49,022 nucleotides of DNA from Candidatus Levyibacteriota bacterium (GTDB lineage Bacteria; Patescibacteriota; Microgenomatia; Levybacterales; UBA12049), in NCBI GenBank assembly GCA_030651475.1, contig JAUSEW010000018.1, positions 1 through 49,022 on the forward strand, written 5' to 3'. Shown one piece after another: positions 24,060 through 32,388 of the stretch (position 1 is the stretch's first letter; every line of letters begins with the position of its first letter). The notes under the pieces are model-generated. The model was given only the letters and a program-made list of their open reading frames with translations, was not told where the DNA came from and did not search any database. A program made the translations under genes and the position numbers.

Positions 24060-24088
24060 TTGACAAAACCATTATTGGTATATACAAT
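24060..24088 (+). promoter_or_regulatory. Promoter of the MazEF-like pair
   Basis: TTGACA (24060-24065), a 17-nt spacer and TACAAT (24083-24088) form a near-consensus promoter ending 9 nt before ATG 24098. It makes the upstream in-frame ATG at 24053 unlikely as the start, because that would place the promoter inside the gene. Confidence 0.7.
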
Positions 24089-24097
24089 GTAATTACA

Positions 24098-24355
24098 ATG
24101 ATAACGACATTAATTGCGATAGGAAATTCTCGCGGGGTACGTATACCTAAACCACTTATTGCTGAAAGTGGTCTTGGGTATCAGGTTGAATTGAGAGCAA
24201 AAAAGGGTGAGATACGAATTATTGCAGCGCCCATGAAAGATACGTCTGTGGCTGATACGCTATTGTTATCAGAAAAAATACTCGCTCGTGACTGGAATCG
24301 ACCGGAGGAGGACAAAGCATGGGCAAGTTTGCAGCCTTCGGCTCTGAGGCCATGA
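24098..24355 (+). CDS. MazE/AbrB-type antitoxin-like DNA-binding protein
   Basis: 85 aa from ATG 24098. The N-terminal MITTLIAIGNSRGVRIPKPL is a SpoVT-AbrB swapped-hairpin fold (the usual I.IGNSRGVRIPK core). The C-terminal RDWNRPEEDKAWASLQPSA resembles the toxin-binding tail of MazE antitoxins. It should bind its own promoter and neutralise the MazF-like product (family knowledge). The gene overlaps the toxin reading frame. The last residues and the stop lie within a palindromic element (24336-24377), so the tail may have been extended. Confidence 0.8.
   Translation: MITTLIAIGNSRGVRIPKPLIAESGLGYQVELRAKKGEIRIIAAPMKDTSVADTLLLSEKILARDWNRPEEDKAWASLQPSALRP
24304..24311 (+). promoter_or_regulatory. 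Shine-Dalgarno GGAGGAGG deciding the MazF-like start
   Basis: A strong ribosome binding site lies 7 nt before ATG 24319 inside the antitoxin gene. It supports 24319 rather than the internal ATG 24352 as the toxin start. Confidence 0.7.
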
Positions 24356-24693
24356 GCCTCATCGCTCAGGCTCGAAGAGTAGGTAGTGTTGTTCTCGTTA
24401 CATTCCCATTTTCTAATTTAAAAGGTCAGAAAGTACGCCCGGCGCTTGTTTTGGCAAACGTTGAATTTAATAACCTTATTCTGTGTCAGATTACTTCAAA
24501 GCCGTATACAAGCAAAATATCAATTTGTCTGAAATCGACTGATTTTGCAACAGGCGGCTTACCAATTATCAGTTATGTACGACCGGATAAGCTGTTTACA
24601 GCAGATACGACTATTATAAAAAAGACCGTTGGGAAGTTAACTGCAGCAACTAGGAACACGGTTTTAAAAAATATCCGCTCATTATTTATATAA
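24319..24693 (+). CDS. MazF/PemK-family toxin-like endoribonuclease
   Basis: 124 aa. From residue 19 the PemK/MazF core is clear: GSVVLVTFPFSNLKGQKVRP then ALVLAN, followed by LILCQITSK, PIISYVRPDKLFTA and a helical end VGKLTAATRNTVLKNIR. MazF toxins cut mRNA at short sequence motifs. The start at 24319 has a strong Shine-Dalgarno but adds MGKFAAFGSEA ahead of the alternative ATG 24352, which would make an ATGA overlap with the antitoxin stop. The extra residues come from the palindrome at 24336-24377. About 200 AT-rich bases (24694-24899) follow with nothing recognisable. Confidence 0.82.
   Translation: MGKFAAFGSEAMSLIAQARRVGSVVLVTFPFSNLKGQKVRPALVLANVEFNNLILCQITSKPYTSKISICLKSTDFATGGLPIISYVRPDKLFTADTTIIKKTVGKLTAATRNTVLKNIRSLFI
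24336..24377. repeat. Palindromic element at the antitoxin-toxin junction
   Basis: CTTCG-GCT-CTGAG (24336-24348) mirrors CTCAG-GCT-CGAAG (24365-24377) around a 16-nt loop. It is GC-richer than its surroundings and uses the same TTCG and CTCAG words as the dispersed palindromes at 8880 and 32280. It spans the antitoxin stop codon and the first toxin codons. Confidence 0.5.
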
Positions 24694-24899
24694 AAACTTC
24701 CCATCCCCAAATCTCCAAAAATCAAAAAGCATTTCCAAAAAAATTGCTAAATCAACCTAATCGAAAAAGCCGCATTTTAATTTTAAATAGAACATCTAAA
24801 ACTTAGGGAAGAAAAAAATATTACATAAAGTTATTAAATAAGAAAATAGCAAGATCGAAACAATCTATATTATGAATTTAGGTTAAAGTTTGACTAGGT

Positions 24900-25370
24900 T
24901 TAAATATCCCAAACTCCTCCCTGAATATGAGCGAAACTTAGCGTATTCAGTCCTCGTGATGATAAGATTTGATGCAGTGAAAAGTCATCTGTTAGCACAA
25001 CATAGTTTTGTTTTTTAGCGAGTTCGTAGATAGAGACATCCGTGAAACCTATTTTAGGAAGTAGATCTGTATTTTTTAATAAATCAGGGAGAGAAATATA
25101 ATCATCATTCATTTTATTTAGCTTTGCTATAATAATCTCGAAGTACTCGCTTAGTCCTGGTTCTTTGAGGAAAAAAGATTGATTTGATAATTCTGCAAGA
25201 ATATGAGGAGTAATATGAATAGCAGATTGCATATTAATATAAGTCTTAAGTAGAGTAAAATCATCTTTATTATATTTGGATGTATAGTTACAGCTATTAA
25301 TCATGTCTGGTCGGTAGCTTCCCAATAAATAAAGTATTAGTAGGTTTGTATCCAGTACTAGTTTAACCAT
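24900..25370 (-). CDS. PIN-domain ribonuclease-like protein (VapC-like)
   Basis: 156 aa from ATG 25370. The acidic active site is visible in order: LVLDTNLLI (Asp7), ILAEL (Glu), GFTDVSIYELA (Asp) and VVLTDDFSL (Asp-Asp). Such proteins are metal-dependent RNases, often toxins. An in-frame start at 25436 would add 22 unlike residues; 25370 is chosen because the PIN fold begins there. It overlaps the upstream 105-aa gene by 8 nt. It is longer than typical VapC (about 130 aa), with extra residues after strand 1. Confidence 0.82.
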   Translation of the reverse strand: MVKLVLDTNLLILYLLGSYRPDMINSCNYTSKYNKDDFTLLKTYINMQSAIHITPHILAELSNQSFFLKEPGLSEYFEIIIAKLNKMNDDYISLPDLLKNTDLLPKIGFTDVSIYELAKKQNYVVLTDDFSLHQILSSRGLNTLSFAHIQGGVWDI

Positions 25371-25680
25371 TTTGGGGCTTAGGATAAGTAATAAATTTAA
25401 TATCCATCGAAATAACATCTCCACTCTTGGCATCAATTTTAAAAGTCTTATAATTCAAAAGCTCCTTTAGTCCTTGTGCTAATAAAACGGGATTATCTGT
25501 TTTACTATATATGCCTAATGTTATAAACCAATATTTTTTATCTTCACTTAAAGATACCTCTTCTAAGGTAATCCTATTTCCTTCTGCGCCTATCACATCA
25601 GTAAAAAAGTTTTTTGCATTAAGCGCTGCTTGTTTAGCGGAAATTATTTCTTCTTTTGCTGATTTATCAAATTTTGTCAT
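25363..25680 (-). CDS. Unrecognised 105-aa protein coupled to the PIN gene
   Basis: I do not recognise a named family. It begins with a charged helix (KSAKEEIISAKQAALNAKNF), then looks like alternating beta strands: ITLEEVSLSEDKKYWFITLG, LLNYKTFKIDAKSG, DVISMDIKFI. The K-x-F-x-I-D-x-x-S/T-G-D-V-x-S-M pattern recalls PepSY-like or cystatin-like small folds. It overlaps the PIN gene by 8 nt, so it is a candidate antitoxin or partner. It lacks any visible DNA-binding motif. It also overlaps the upstream membrane-protein gene (ATGA). Confidence 0.65.
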   Translation of the reverse strand: MTKFDKSAKEEIISAKQAALNAKNFFTDVIGAEGNRITLEEVSLSEDKKYWFITLGIYSKTDNPVLLAQGLKELLNYKTFKIDAKSGDVISMDIKFITYPKPQNG

Positions 25681-25904
25681 AACAAAATTATACTATCTTT
25701 AGAATATAAATCAATAGAGCGAATTCTTTGTACCATCACTGTTATTCTCTGCTGGGGCTGTTGTTGATTTTCATTTTTCCACATAATTATTCCCGCTAAT
25801 ATAAACATTATTCCCAAAAAGAAAAGTATCGAAATACGAGGGTCTCTTTTTGATATCAGGTAGATTAAAAGAAAAAAAGAGACAATTACTACAATCCATT
25901 TCAT
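25677..25904 (-). CDS. Small two-span membrane protein
   Basis: 75 aa with two hydrophobic segments (about residues 3-18 and 24-42), then a Gln-rich cytoplasmic or outer tail (NENQQQPQQRITVMV). No family recognised. It starts 12 nt after the Excalibur protein stop and overlaps the 105-aa gene by ATGA, so coupled translation supports it as a real gene. Confidence 0.5.
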   Translation of the reverse strand: MKWIVVIVSFFLLIYLISKRDPRISILFFLGIMFILAGIIMWKNENQQQPQQRITVMVQRIRSIDLYSKDSIILL

Positions 25905-25916
25905 TTCTCTAAAGGA

Positions 25917-26726
25917 CTAGCGACATAAATTTTCGCAAGGTATACCATCATTATCGCCATCTCTTATGGAACAACCGCAATTATCAAGTTGATAATAAGC
26001 TTCTGCGCATGTTGAAATTTGTGTACAAGTTTTTGCACAGTTGCATGTATAGGGATGAGTTGGTGTAGGAGCAGGAGCGGAAACAATAGCATTCTTATTG
26101 GAGACTAAACCAAATAGCCATTCGAAAAATAAAATAATTTGAGACTTCTTATTTGTAGATGTATCTATAATTGGCGTAGGGGTGGGCGTATCAATAGGCG
26201 TTGAAGTAGGTGTTGGGGCAACCCATGCTGGTACAATAATAGTCCAATACGAGACAGTAGACCAGACATTGTTAATATCCTTTTTAGCGTTTAGATACCA
26301 AGTGCCGGGATAAACATTTTTAAAAGCAAACGAAGGGCTTGTATAGTCTACTAATGGACCGGGATCGCTTCTTGGCACCTTATTTAATGTTACGCTGTAC
26401 CGCGTAGGTGAATTGTCATTTAAAACTATACTAATATCATAAGTCCCGTTTGTATTTGCAAGAGAATTCCAACTCGCATTTATTTTAGGAAATTGAGGAG
26501 GCGGAGGGGGTGGAGGAGGAGCACGATAGCAACCACAAGATGGACTATAAGTGCCATCATTGCAAACATATGTTCCTACTGAACTATCACAATATGCAAC
26601 TCCTCCATGCCATGAGCAACAACCACTAGTAGCTAATGCCTTATTTGTTCCAAATAGAAAAAAAGCAAGTATAAGGGTTAATGTGAGCAGACGTATAAGA
26701 TTTGAAAACGAGATTATTGTCTTCAT
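25917..26726 (-). CDS. Secreted Cys-rich protein with C-terminal Excalibur domain
   Basis: 269 aa with a signal peptide or anchor (about residues 8-32, ending ALA). A Cys cluster follows (SGCCSWHGGVAYC, VCNDGTYSPSCGC), a motif often seen beside Excalibur and nuclease domains. Then come a poly-Pro linker, a beta-rich domain with WYLNAKKDINNVWS, a Pro/Thr linker with one more hydrophobic stretch (SQIILFFEWLFGLV), and a C-terminal domain (CNCAKTCTQISTCAEAYYQL) ending RDGDNDGIPCENLC. DxDxDGxxCE is the Excalibur calcium-binding signature. No nuclease domain is present. Expected outside the membrane. Confidence 0.8.
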   Translation of the reverse strand: MKTIISFSNLIRLLTLTLILAFFLFGTNKALATSGCCSWHGGVAYCDSSVGTYVCNDGTYSPSCGCYRAPPPPPPPPQFPKINASWNSLANTNGTYDISIVLNDNSPTRYSVTLNKVPRSDPGPLVDYTSPSFAFKNVYPGTWYLNAKKDINNVWSTVSYWTIIVPAWVAPTPTSTPIDTPTPTPIIDTSTNKKSQIILFFEWLFGLVSNKNAIVSAPAPTPTHPYTCNCAKTCTQISTCAEAYYQLDNCGCSIRDGDNDGIPCENLCR

Positions 26727-26743
26727 ATATTCATTTTATGCTA

Positions 26744-26771
26744 CCTATAGTCCCAATATAGCACATGTCAA
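26744..26771 (-). promoter_or_regulatory. Promoter of the Excalibur-PIN run
   Basis: Minus strand: TTGACA (26771-26766), a 16-nt spacer and TATAGG (26749-26744). The expected start site is about 11 nt before ATG 26726. Confidence 0.5.
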
Positions 26772-26830
26772 TAAATAAATGCTACAAGGAGAAGCTGGTC
26801 TGTGAGTCCCATTTGTCTTAATCTTTGGCT

Positions 26831-27052
26831 ATGCAAGTTTTATCAGCCACACACAAAAGATTGGGTCAAAGGATTTATCAATTGCGAAAAGATAAGGAAA
26901 TGACACAGGAAGATTTGGCTTTTAAGGTAGGCGTTGACAGGAGCTATATGGGGTTTGTAGAAAGAGGAGAGAAAAACGCTACTGTTAAAATTCTTGCCAG
27001 AATAGCATCTGCTCTTAAAGTTTCTTTATCCGAACTTTTCCGCTCGGTTTAG
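26831..27052 (+). CDS. XRE-family helix-turn-helix regulator
   Basis: 73 aa, essentially one HTH_3 domain: RLGQRIYQLRKDKEMTQEDL, AFKVGVDRSYMGFVERGEKN, ATVKILARIASALKVSLSEL. The recognition helix is around GVDRSYMGFVE. Such single-domain proteins are repressors or C-protein-like controllers. ATG 26831 is preferred over a TTG two codons earlier. It stands alone, pointing into the complex inverted-repeat region at 27071-27220, which could hold its operator (inference). Confidence 0.85.
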   Translation: MQVLSATHKRLGQRIYQLRKDKEMTQEDLAFKVGVDRSYMGFVERGEKNATVKILARIASALKVSLSELFRSV

Positions 27053-27070
27053 ATAAGTTAATTTTTCTGC

Positions 27071-27220
27071 TATACCCCTCTGCTTTCAAAATGGAAGGGT
27101 ATAATACCTAACGAAGCAATCATTTTCATAATGTTTAGACTATTTTTTTAAGTTAAACCTCACTTTGAAAGCTACGGTAGGCATATACCACTTTTTGCAA
27201 AATGATTGCGTAGTGGTATA
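27071..27220. repeat. Four interleaved inverted repeats between the XRE gene and lepA
   Basis: All arms are perfect. A: TATACCC (27071-27077) with GGGTATA (27097-27103). B: GCTTTCAAA (27082-27090) with TTTGAAAGC (27164-27172). C: GCAATCATTTT (27116-27126) with AAAATGATTGC (27199-27209). D: TATACCACT (27184-27192) with AGTGGTATA (27212-27220). B sits in the A-hairpin loop and C' in the D-hairpin loop. The order is therefore A B A' C B' D C' D', two mirror-like units with exchanged loop and tail words. Confidence 0.8.
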
Positions 27221-27224
27221 TAAT
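27195..27224 (+). promoter_or_regulatory. Promoter of lepA
   Basis: TTGCAA (27195-27200), an 18-nt spacer and TATAAT (27219-27224). ATG 27233 is 9 nt after the -10 and has no Shine-Dalgarno, so the mRNA is probably leaderless. The -10 overlaps the last arm of the inverted-repeat region. Confidence 0.65.
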
Positions 27225-27232
27225 CTTCAAGC

Positions 27233-28957
27233 ATGAAACAAGAAAATATTAGGAATTTTGCGATTATTGCGCATGTGGATCATGGTAAGTCAACTCTTGC
27301 AGACAGGTTTTTGGAGATTACGAATACTATATCCAAAGAAAAAATGAGAGAGCAGTTTTTGGATCAAAATCCGATAAGCAGGGAACGGGGAATTACCATA
27401 AAGTTAGCCCCTGTACGGATGAACTATACGCTAAACGCTGATAACTATACGCTGAACTTAATTGATACTCCGGGGCATGTGGATTTTTCTTATGAGGTAT
27501 CCCGTACTTTGGCTGCATGCGAAGGTGCGATACTGCTTATAGATGCCACTCAAGGAATTCAAGCTCAGACCGTAGCTCATTTAAATTCCGCAAGAGAAGA
27601 AAAATTAACAATAATTCCGGTTATAAATAAAATAGATTTAGATATTGCCAAACCCGAAGAAGTGGCAGCTGCATTAATCGAAAAATTTGGATTTAGAAAA
27701 GAAGAAATAATTTATATCTCCGCAAAAACAGGCCAAAATGTCGAAGATCTTCTTAAGGCTGTGATCGCAAGAATTCCGGCGCCGCAAGGATTGGAGTTCC
27801 CCTTAAAAGCTTTAATTTTTGATGCTTTTTATGATGAATACAAAGGAGTAATTGTTTATGTAAAGATAATGGATGGAAAAGTTAAAAAAAACGATAGAAT
27901 AAAATTCCTTCAAAGCAGCGCAGAAGGGGAAGTTACAGAAGTTGGATATTTTTCTCCATTTCTTGCAGCTAAAAATGAATTAGCAACAGGAGAGATAGGA
28001 TATATTATCACAGGGATTAAAGATATAAGACTTGCTCGCGTTGGAGACACAGTAGCTCTTAAAAATTATGAAACTTCGGCATTATCGGGCTACAAGCAAT
28101 CAAAGCCTTTGGTGTTTTTTGGCGTGTATCCGAAAGCCTCAAACGAATTAGTCCATCTTAAAGAATCTCTTAATGCGTTGGCATTAAACGATACGTCTTT
28201 AACAATTGCAGAAGAACATTCAGCTTTTTTAGGATCAGGTTTCAGGGTGGGGTTTTTGGGATTGCTGCATGCGGAAATAGTTAAGGAAAGATTAAAAAAG
28301 GAAAAAGAAATTGACGCAATCTTCACAACACCATCAGTTTTATATAAAAAGGAGGGAGAACTAATGTTTGAGCCATATATAAAATTAACTGTGTATTCGC
28401 CAAATGAATATGTCGGACAGATAATGACTGTATGCCAAAATAAAAAAGGAGAACTTTTGGATATGTCTTATCAGGGAGATAATGTTATTTTTACCTATGA
28501 TATGCCATATAGTATGCTTATTCGCGGACTTTCATCAGAGATTAAAACCGCATCATCGGGATTTGCGAGTATAGATTACGCACTCACGGATTATAGAAAG
28601 GCAGATCTTATCAATCTTGAAATCCGAGTAAATGATGTCCCAATAGATGTTTTATCGGAATTTGTGTATAAAGATGAAATAAATACTGAAGCCAGAAAGA
28701 AAGTAGAGAAATTAAAAATTTCATTGCCAAAACAGCAATTTAGGCAGATTATTCAGGCCATTGCCGACTCAAGAATATTAGCAAAAGAAGAGATAGCGCC
28801 TTTTAGAAAAGACGTTTTGGCCAAAATGTCCGGAGGAGACAGAGGACGAAAAGATAAGCTTTTGGATAAACAAAAGAAAGGCAAAAAGCGTCTAATGTCA
28901 CAAGCAAAAGTTACAATTCCGCAGGAAGCATTGCTTTCTTTAATAGGAAATAATTAA
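27233..28957 (+). CDS. lepA: Elongation factor 4 (LepA), ribosome-associated GTPase
   Basis: 574 aa. GTPase motifs: G1 IIAHVDHGKSTLADRF, G2 in QNPISRERGITIK, G3 IDTPGHVDFSYEV, G4 INKIDLD, G5 ISAKTG. LepA-specific parts follow: FVGFLGLLHAEIVKER-like (here GFRVGFLGLLHAEIVKER) and a C-terminal domain ending MSQAKVTIPQEALLSLI. About 25 residues shorter than E. coli LepA. The loop before G3 reads MNYTLNADNYTLNLID and is encoded by the ACGCT-type repeat (27423-27456) where other LepA proteins have a charged hairpin such as YKASDGETY. Monocistronic, convergent with the next gene. Confidence 0.95.
   Translation: MKQENIRNFAIIAHVDHGKSTLADRFLEITNTISKEKMREQFLDQNPISRERGITIKLAPVRMNYTLNADNYTLNLIDTPGHVDFSYEVSRTLAACEGAILLIDATQGIQAQTVAHLNSAREEKLTIIPVINKIDLDIAKPEEVAAALIEKFGFRKEEIIYISAKTGQNVEDLLKAVIARIPAPQGLEFPLKALIFDAFYDEYKGVIVYVKIMDGKVKKNDRIKFLQSSAEGEVTEVGYFSPFLAAKNELATGEIGYIITGIKDIRLARVGDTVALKNYETSALSGYKQSKPLVFFGVYPKASNELVHLKESLNALALNDTSLTIAEEHSAFLGSGFRVGFLGLLHAEIVKERLKKEKEIDAIFTTPSVLYKKEGELMFEPYIKLTVYSPNEYVGQIMTVCQNKKGELLDMSYQGDNVIFTYDMPYSMLIRGLSSEIKTASSGFASIDYALTDYRKADLINLEIRVNDVPIDVLSEFVYKDEINTEARKKVEKLKISLPKQQFRQIIQAIADSRILAKEEIAPFRKDVLAKMSGGDRGRKDKLLDKQKKGKKRLMSQAKVTIPQEALLSLIGNN
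27423..27456. repeat. AACGCTATACGCT-type short repeat, copy in lepA
   Basis: AACTATACGCTAAACGCT followed by AACTATACGCTGAAC encodes NYTLNADNYTLN in the loop just before the G3 motif. It is the fourth copy of the unit found at 11590, 12297 and 18554. Confidence 0.7.
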
Positions 28958-28971
28958 AAATATTAAGAAGT

Positions 28972-30171
28972 TTAAAGGGCGAAAAGTAAAATTGCGCCAA
29001 CAATAGAGAGAGCGCCTCCTAATATTCCGATTTTCAAGAATGTTTCTGAAGGTCCAGGAGCTGCTATTGGGGAAATTCTAGGAGTAGGAGAAATTTCTGC
29101 TGCGATAAAATCCCGGATTGGAGTAAGCCCGGCGGTGATAGTTGCGCCTGGAGTACCGCCTGCTGTCGGAGTGCCGGTTACAATTGCTCCGGCAGCAGTT
29201 TTAACAGTAACAGTTTGAGTGCAGCTTGTCGGGCTATTGGCTGTTCCACTATTGTCTGTAAACATTGCCGAAGCAGTGAAGTTTCCCGCATTGTGGTATG
29301 TATGAAATGTTTGTACGCTTACAGAACTTGAACCAATACCTCCTCCTTGAATAACATCTTGTATGGGACCGTCTCCAAAATTAAAACTAACCTTAGATAT
29401 GGTTCCGTTCACTTTTCTGCCATTAGCAGTAAAATTGAGAGAGAAAGGAGCATTGCCCGATGCTGTGCGATCTACGCTTAAGCTATCGCAAACTGGAGGA
29501 GGATTAGCTGCCGCAGCAGCGCCGGGCTGAAGCGTTGGAGTTGGAGTTATCAATGCGGTTGAAGATATTTCAATAGCAGCAGGAAGAGAGCTTATGGCAC
29601 CAGTAGAAGAGTCCGTTTTTAAAACATTTTCGCTTGGCAGATCAGTTCCTGCCACAGAAAAAGCCTGACTATTAGGAGGAGGTGCAAAACTTATTTCTGT
29701 TTTTCCAGCCTTTAATGGAGTAAATGCTACATAAGCAACTGTAATAGGTGATGATATTTTTGCAGTTGCTGCCGTTATGGACATAGAAATAGCTACATTA
29801 TTGCCGCCAAGTATGGGACCTTCAACCGTTTGTAAATTGGAATTTCCCTTATCAGGACAAATGCTATCTTGCGGATTTGAACATACGGAACCGGCAGGAG
29901 CTGGTTTAAGGAATTCAGGGTTGTAATTTATACTTAACTTTAAAAAAGAAATCTGATTATCCTTAGGGTCGACATTAATTTTAAACAATAGCACTTCGGA
30001 AGAGTTAGCTGTTTTAGAGGATGGATCAAAAGAGAGAATTGTGGTTGGAGCCGCTCTGCTTCTTAATTCCTGCTGTTTTTGCACTACATAAACGGTTAAG
30101 GGAATAGCGACAAGAATAACAACAATAAGCATCAAGAGAATTACCTTTTTGATTAAGGATAAAGAAGCCAT
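28972..30171 (-). CDS. Surface protein with cohesin-like and PKD domains
   Basis: 399 aa. A membrane segment (about residues 10-30) is followed by RSRAAPTTILSFDPSS, which opens a cohesin-like domain (about 43-190; FKINVDPKDNQISFLKLSIN, ITVAYVAFTPLKAGKTEISF). A Pro/Ala linker leads to a PKD domain (about 225-325; FNFGDGPIQDV, HTYHNAGNFTASAMFTDNSG). A Thr/Pro/Gly stalk and a final APGPSETFLKIGI plus hydrophobic helix complete it. Inner TM, cohesin, PKD and C-terminal helix fit an extracellular, wall-associated scaffold. Convergent with lepA (14-bp gap). Confidence 0.8.
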   Translation of the reverse strand: MASLSLIKKVILLMLIVVILVAIPLTVYVVQKQQELRSRAAPTTILSFDPSSKTANSSEVLLFKINVDPKDNQISFLKLSINYNPEFLKPAPAGSVCSNPQDSICPDKGNSNLQTVEGPILGGNNVAISMSITAATAKISSPITVAYVAFTPLKAGKTEISFAPPPNSQAFSVAGTDLPSENVLKTDSSTGAISSLPAAIEISSTALITPTPTLQPGAAAAANPPPVCDSLSVDRTASGNAPFSLNFTANGRKVNGTISKVSFNFGDGPIQDVIQGGGIGSSSVSVQTFHTYHNAGNFTASAMFTDNSGTANSPTSCTQTVTVKTAAGAIVTGTPTAGGTPGATITAGLTPIRDFIAAEISPTPRISPIAAPGPSETFLKIGILGGALSIVGAILLFAL

Positions 30172-30241
30172 AAATTAATTAATCTGAATTTATCGTATAG
30201 GAGAAATAAGTTTATGTCAACTCTTTTTAGACTATAGGATA

Positions 30242-30270
30242 TTGACACTGTTTTGGTTTTAGTGTATAAA
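30242..30270 (+). promoter_or_regulatory. groESL promoter
   Basis: TTGACA (30242-30247), a 17-nt spacer and TATAAA (30265-30270), nearly perfect sigma70 form. The CIRCE-like operator begins at the next base, covering the transcription start. Confidence 0.8.
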
Positions 30271-30297
30271 TTATCAGTCACTTTCAACGAGTGATAT
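30271..30297 (+). promoter_or_regulatory. CIRCE-like HrcA operator upstream of groES
   Basis: TTATCAGTC, 9 nt, GAGTGATAT. Against the CIRCE consensus TTAGCACTC-N9-GAGTGCTAA each half matches 7 of 9 bases with exact 9-9-9 geometry. The same C-to-G change in the left half is shared with the hrcA site at 45385-45411. Confidence 0.75.
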
Positions 30298-30323
30298 TTT
30301 TTACTCCAATATTTAAGATTACA

Positions 30324-30623
30324 ATGACAAAAACATTAGACATAAGACCATTATTTGACAATGTGTTGATAAAACCGCTTGAAGCAGAAACAAAAACCTC
30401 AAGCGGAATAATTCTTCCGGATAGCGCAAAAGAAAAACCGCAAGTAGGTTTAATTATGGCAGTTGGGCAGGGAAAAAAAGATGATAATGGTAAAATTATT
30501 CCCATAAGCGTTAAAGTTGGACAGAAAGTTATGTATAAGAAATGGGGAGGGAATGAAGTTAAAGTTGGAACGCAAGAGTGGTTATTGGTGGAAGAAAAAG
30601 ACATATTGGCAGTTGTTGGTTAA
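30324..30623 (+). CDS. groES: Co-chaperonin GroES
   Basis: 99 aa from ATG 30324. Caps the GroEL ring. Family features: IRPLFDNVLIKPLEAE, the mobile loop TKTSSGIILPDSAKEKPQ, LIMAVGQGK and the C-terminal beta hairpin KVGQKVMYKKWGGNEVK. A longer reading from GTG 30291 lies within the operator and is rejected. There are 6 nt between its stop and groEL. Confidence 0.95.
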   Translation: MTKTLDIRPLFDNVLIKPLEAETKTSSGIILPDSAKEKPQVGLIMAVGQGKKDDNGKIIPISVKVGQKVMYKKWGGNEVKVGTQEWLLVEEKDILAVVG

Positions 30624-32258
<1,635 letters not shown>

Positions 32259-32279
32259 AATAAATTAGAAATAAAAAGT

Positions 32280-32327
32280 GACCCATTCGATAAAACTCAG
32301 GGTCATCCTGAGCGAAGTCGAACGGAT
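32280..32327. repeat. Dispersed palindromic repeat, copy 2
   Basis: CTCAGG (32296-32301) and CCTGAG (32307-32312) flank GTCAT, with outer TTCGA (32286-32290) and TCGAA (32318-32322). It contains CCTGAGCGAAGTCGAA, a word commonly seen in dispersed intergenic repeats of other bacteria. It lies between groEL and its terminator. Confidence 0.7.
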
Positions 32328-32347
32328 GAAAAATTAAAAATTATTAG

Positions 32348-32369
32348 ACCCCGCTATGCGGGGTTTTTT
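32348..32369 (+). terminator. Rho-independent terminator after groEL
   Basis: CCCCGC (32349-32354), loop TAT, GCGGGG (32358-32363), followed directly by six T. The predicted -10 of the next gene begins about five bases later. Confidence 0.85.
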
Positions 32370-32373
32370 ATTA

Positions 32374-32379
32374 TATAAT
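32374..32379 (+). promoter_or_regulatory. -10 box of the PEGA-SH3 gene
   Basis: TATAAT lies 9 nt before ATG 32389, inside the upstream extension of the open frame, which supports 32389 as the start. The -35 region falls in the terminator T-run and stem and has no clear consensus. Confidence 0.5.
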
Positions 32380-32388
32380 AACAATTGT

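Noticed and set aside
24694-24899. AT-rich stretch of about 200 bases after the MazF-like gene
   Set aside because: Inspected for genes, hairpins with T-runs and tRNA; nothing supported.
26825-26830. TTG start for the XRE gene
   Set aside because: ATG two codons later is the better start and gives a complete HTH domain.
30284-30604. Open frame opposite groES
   Set aside because: It is a shadow of a clear groES gene, has no recognisable features and overlaps the CIRCE site.
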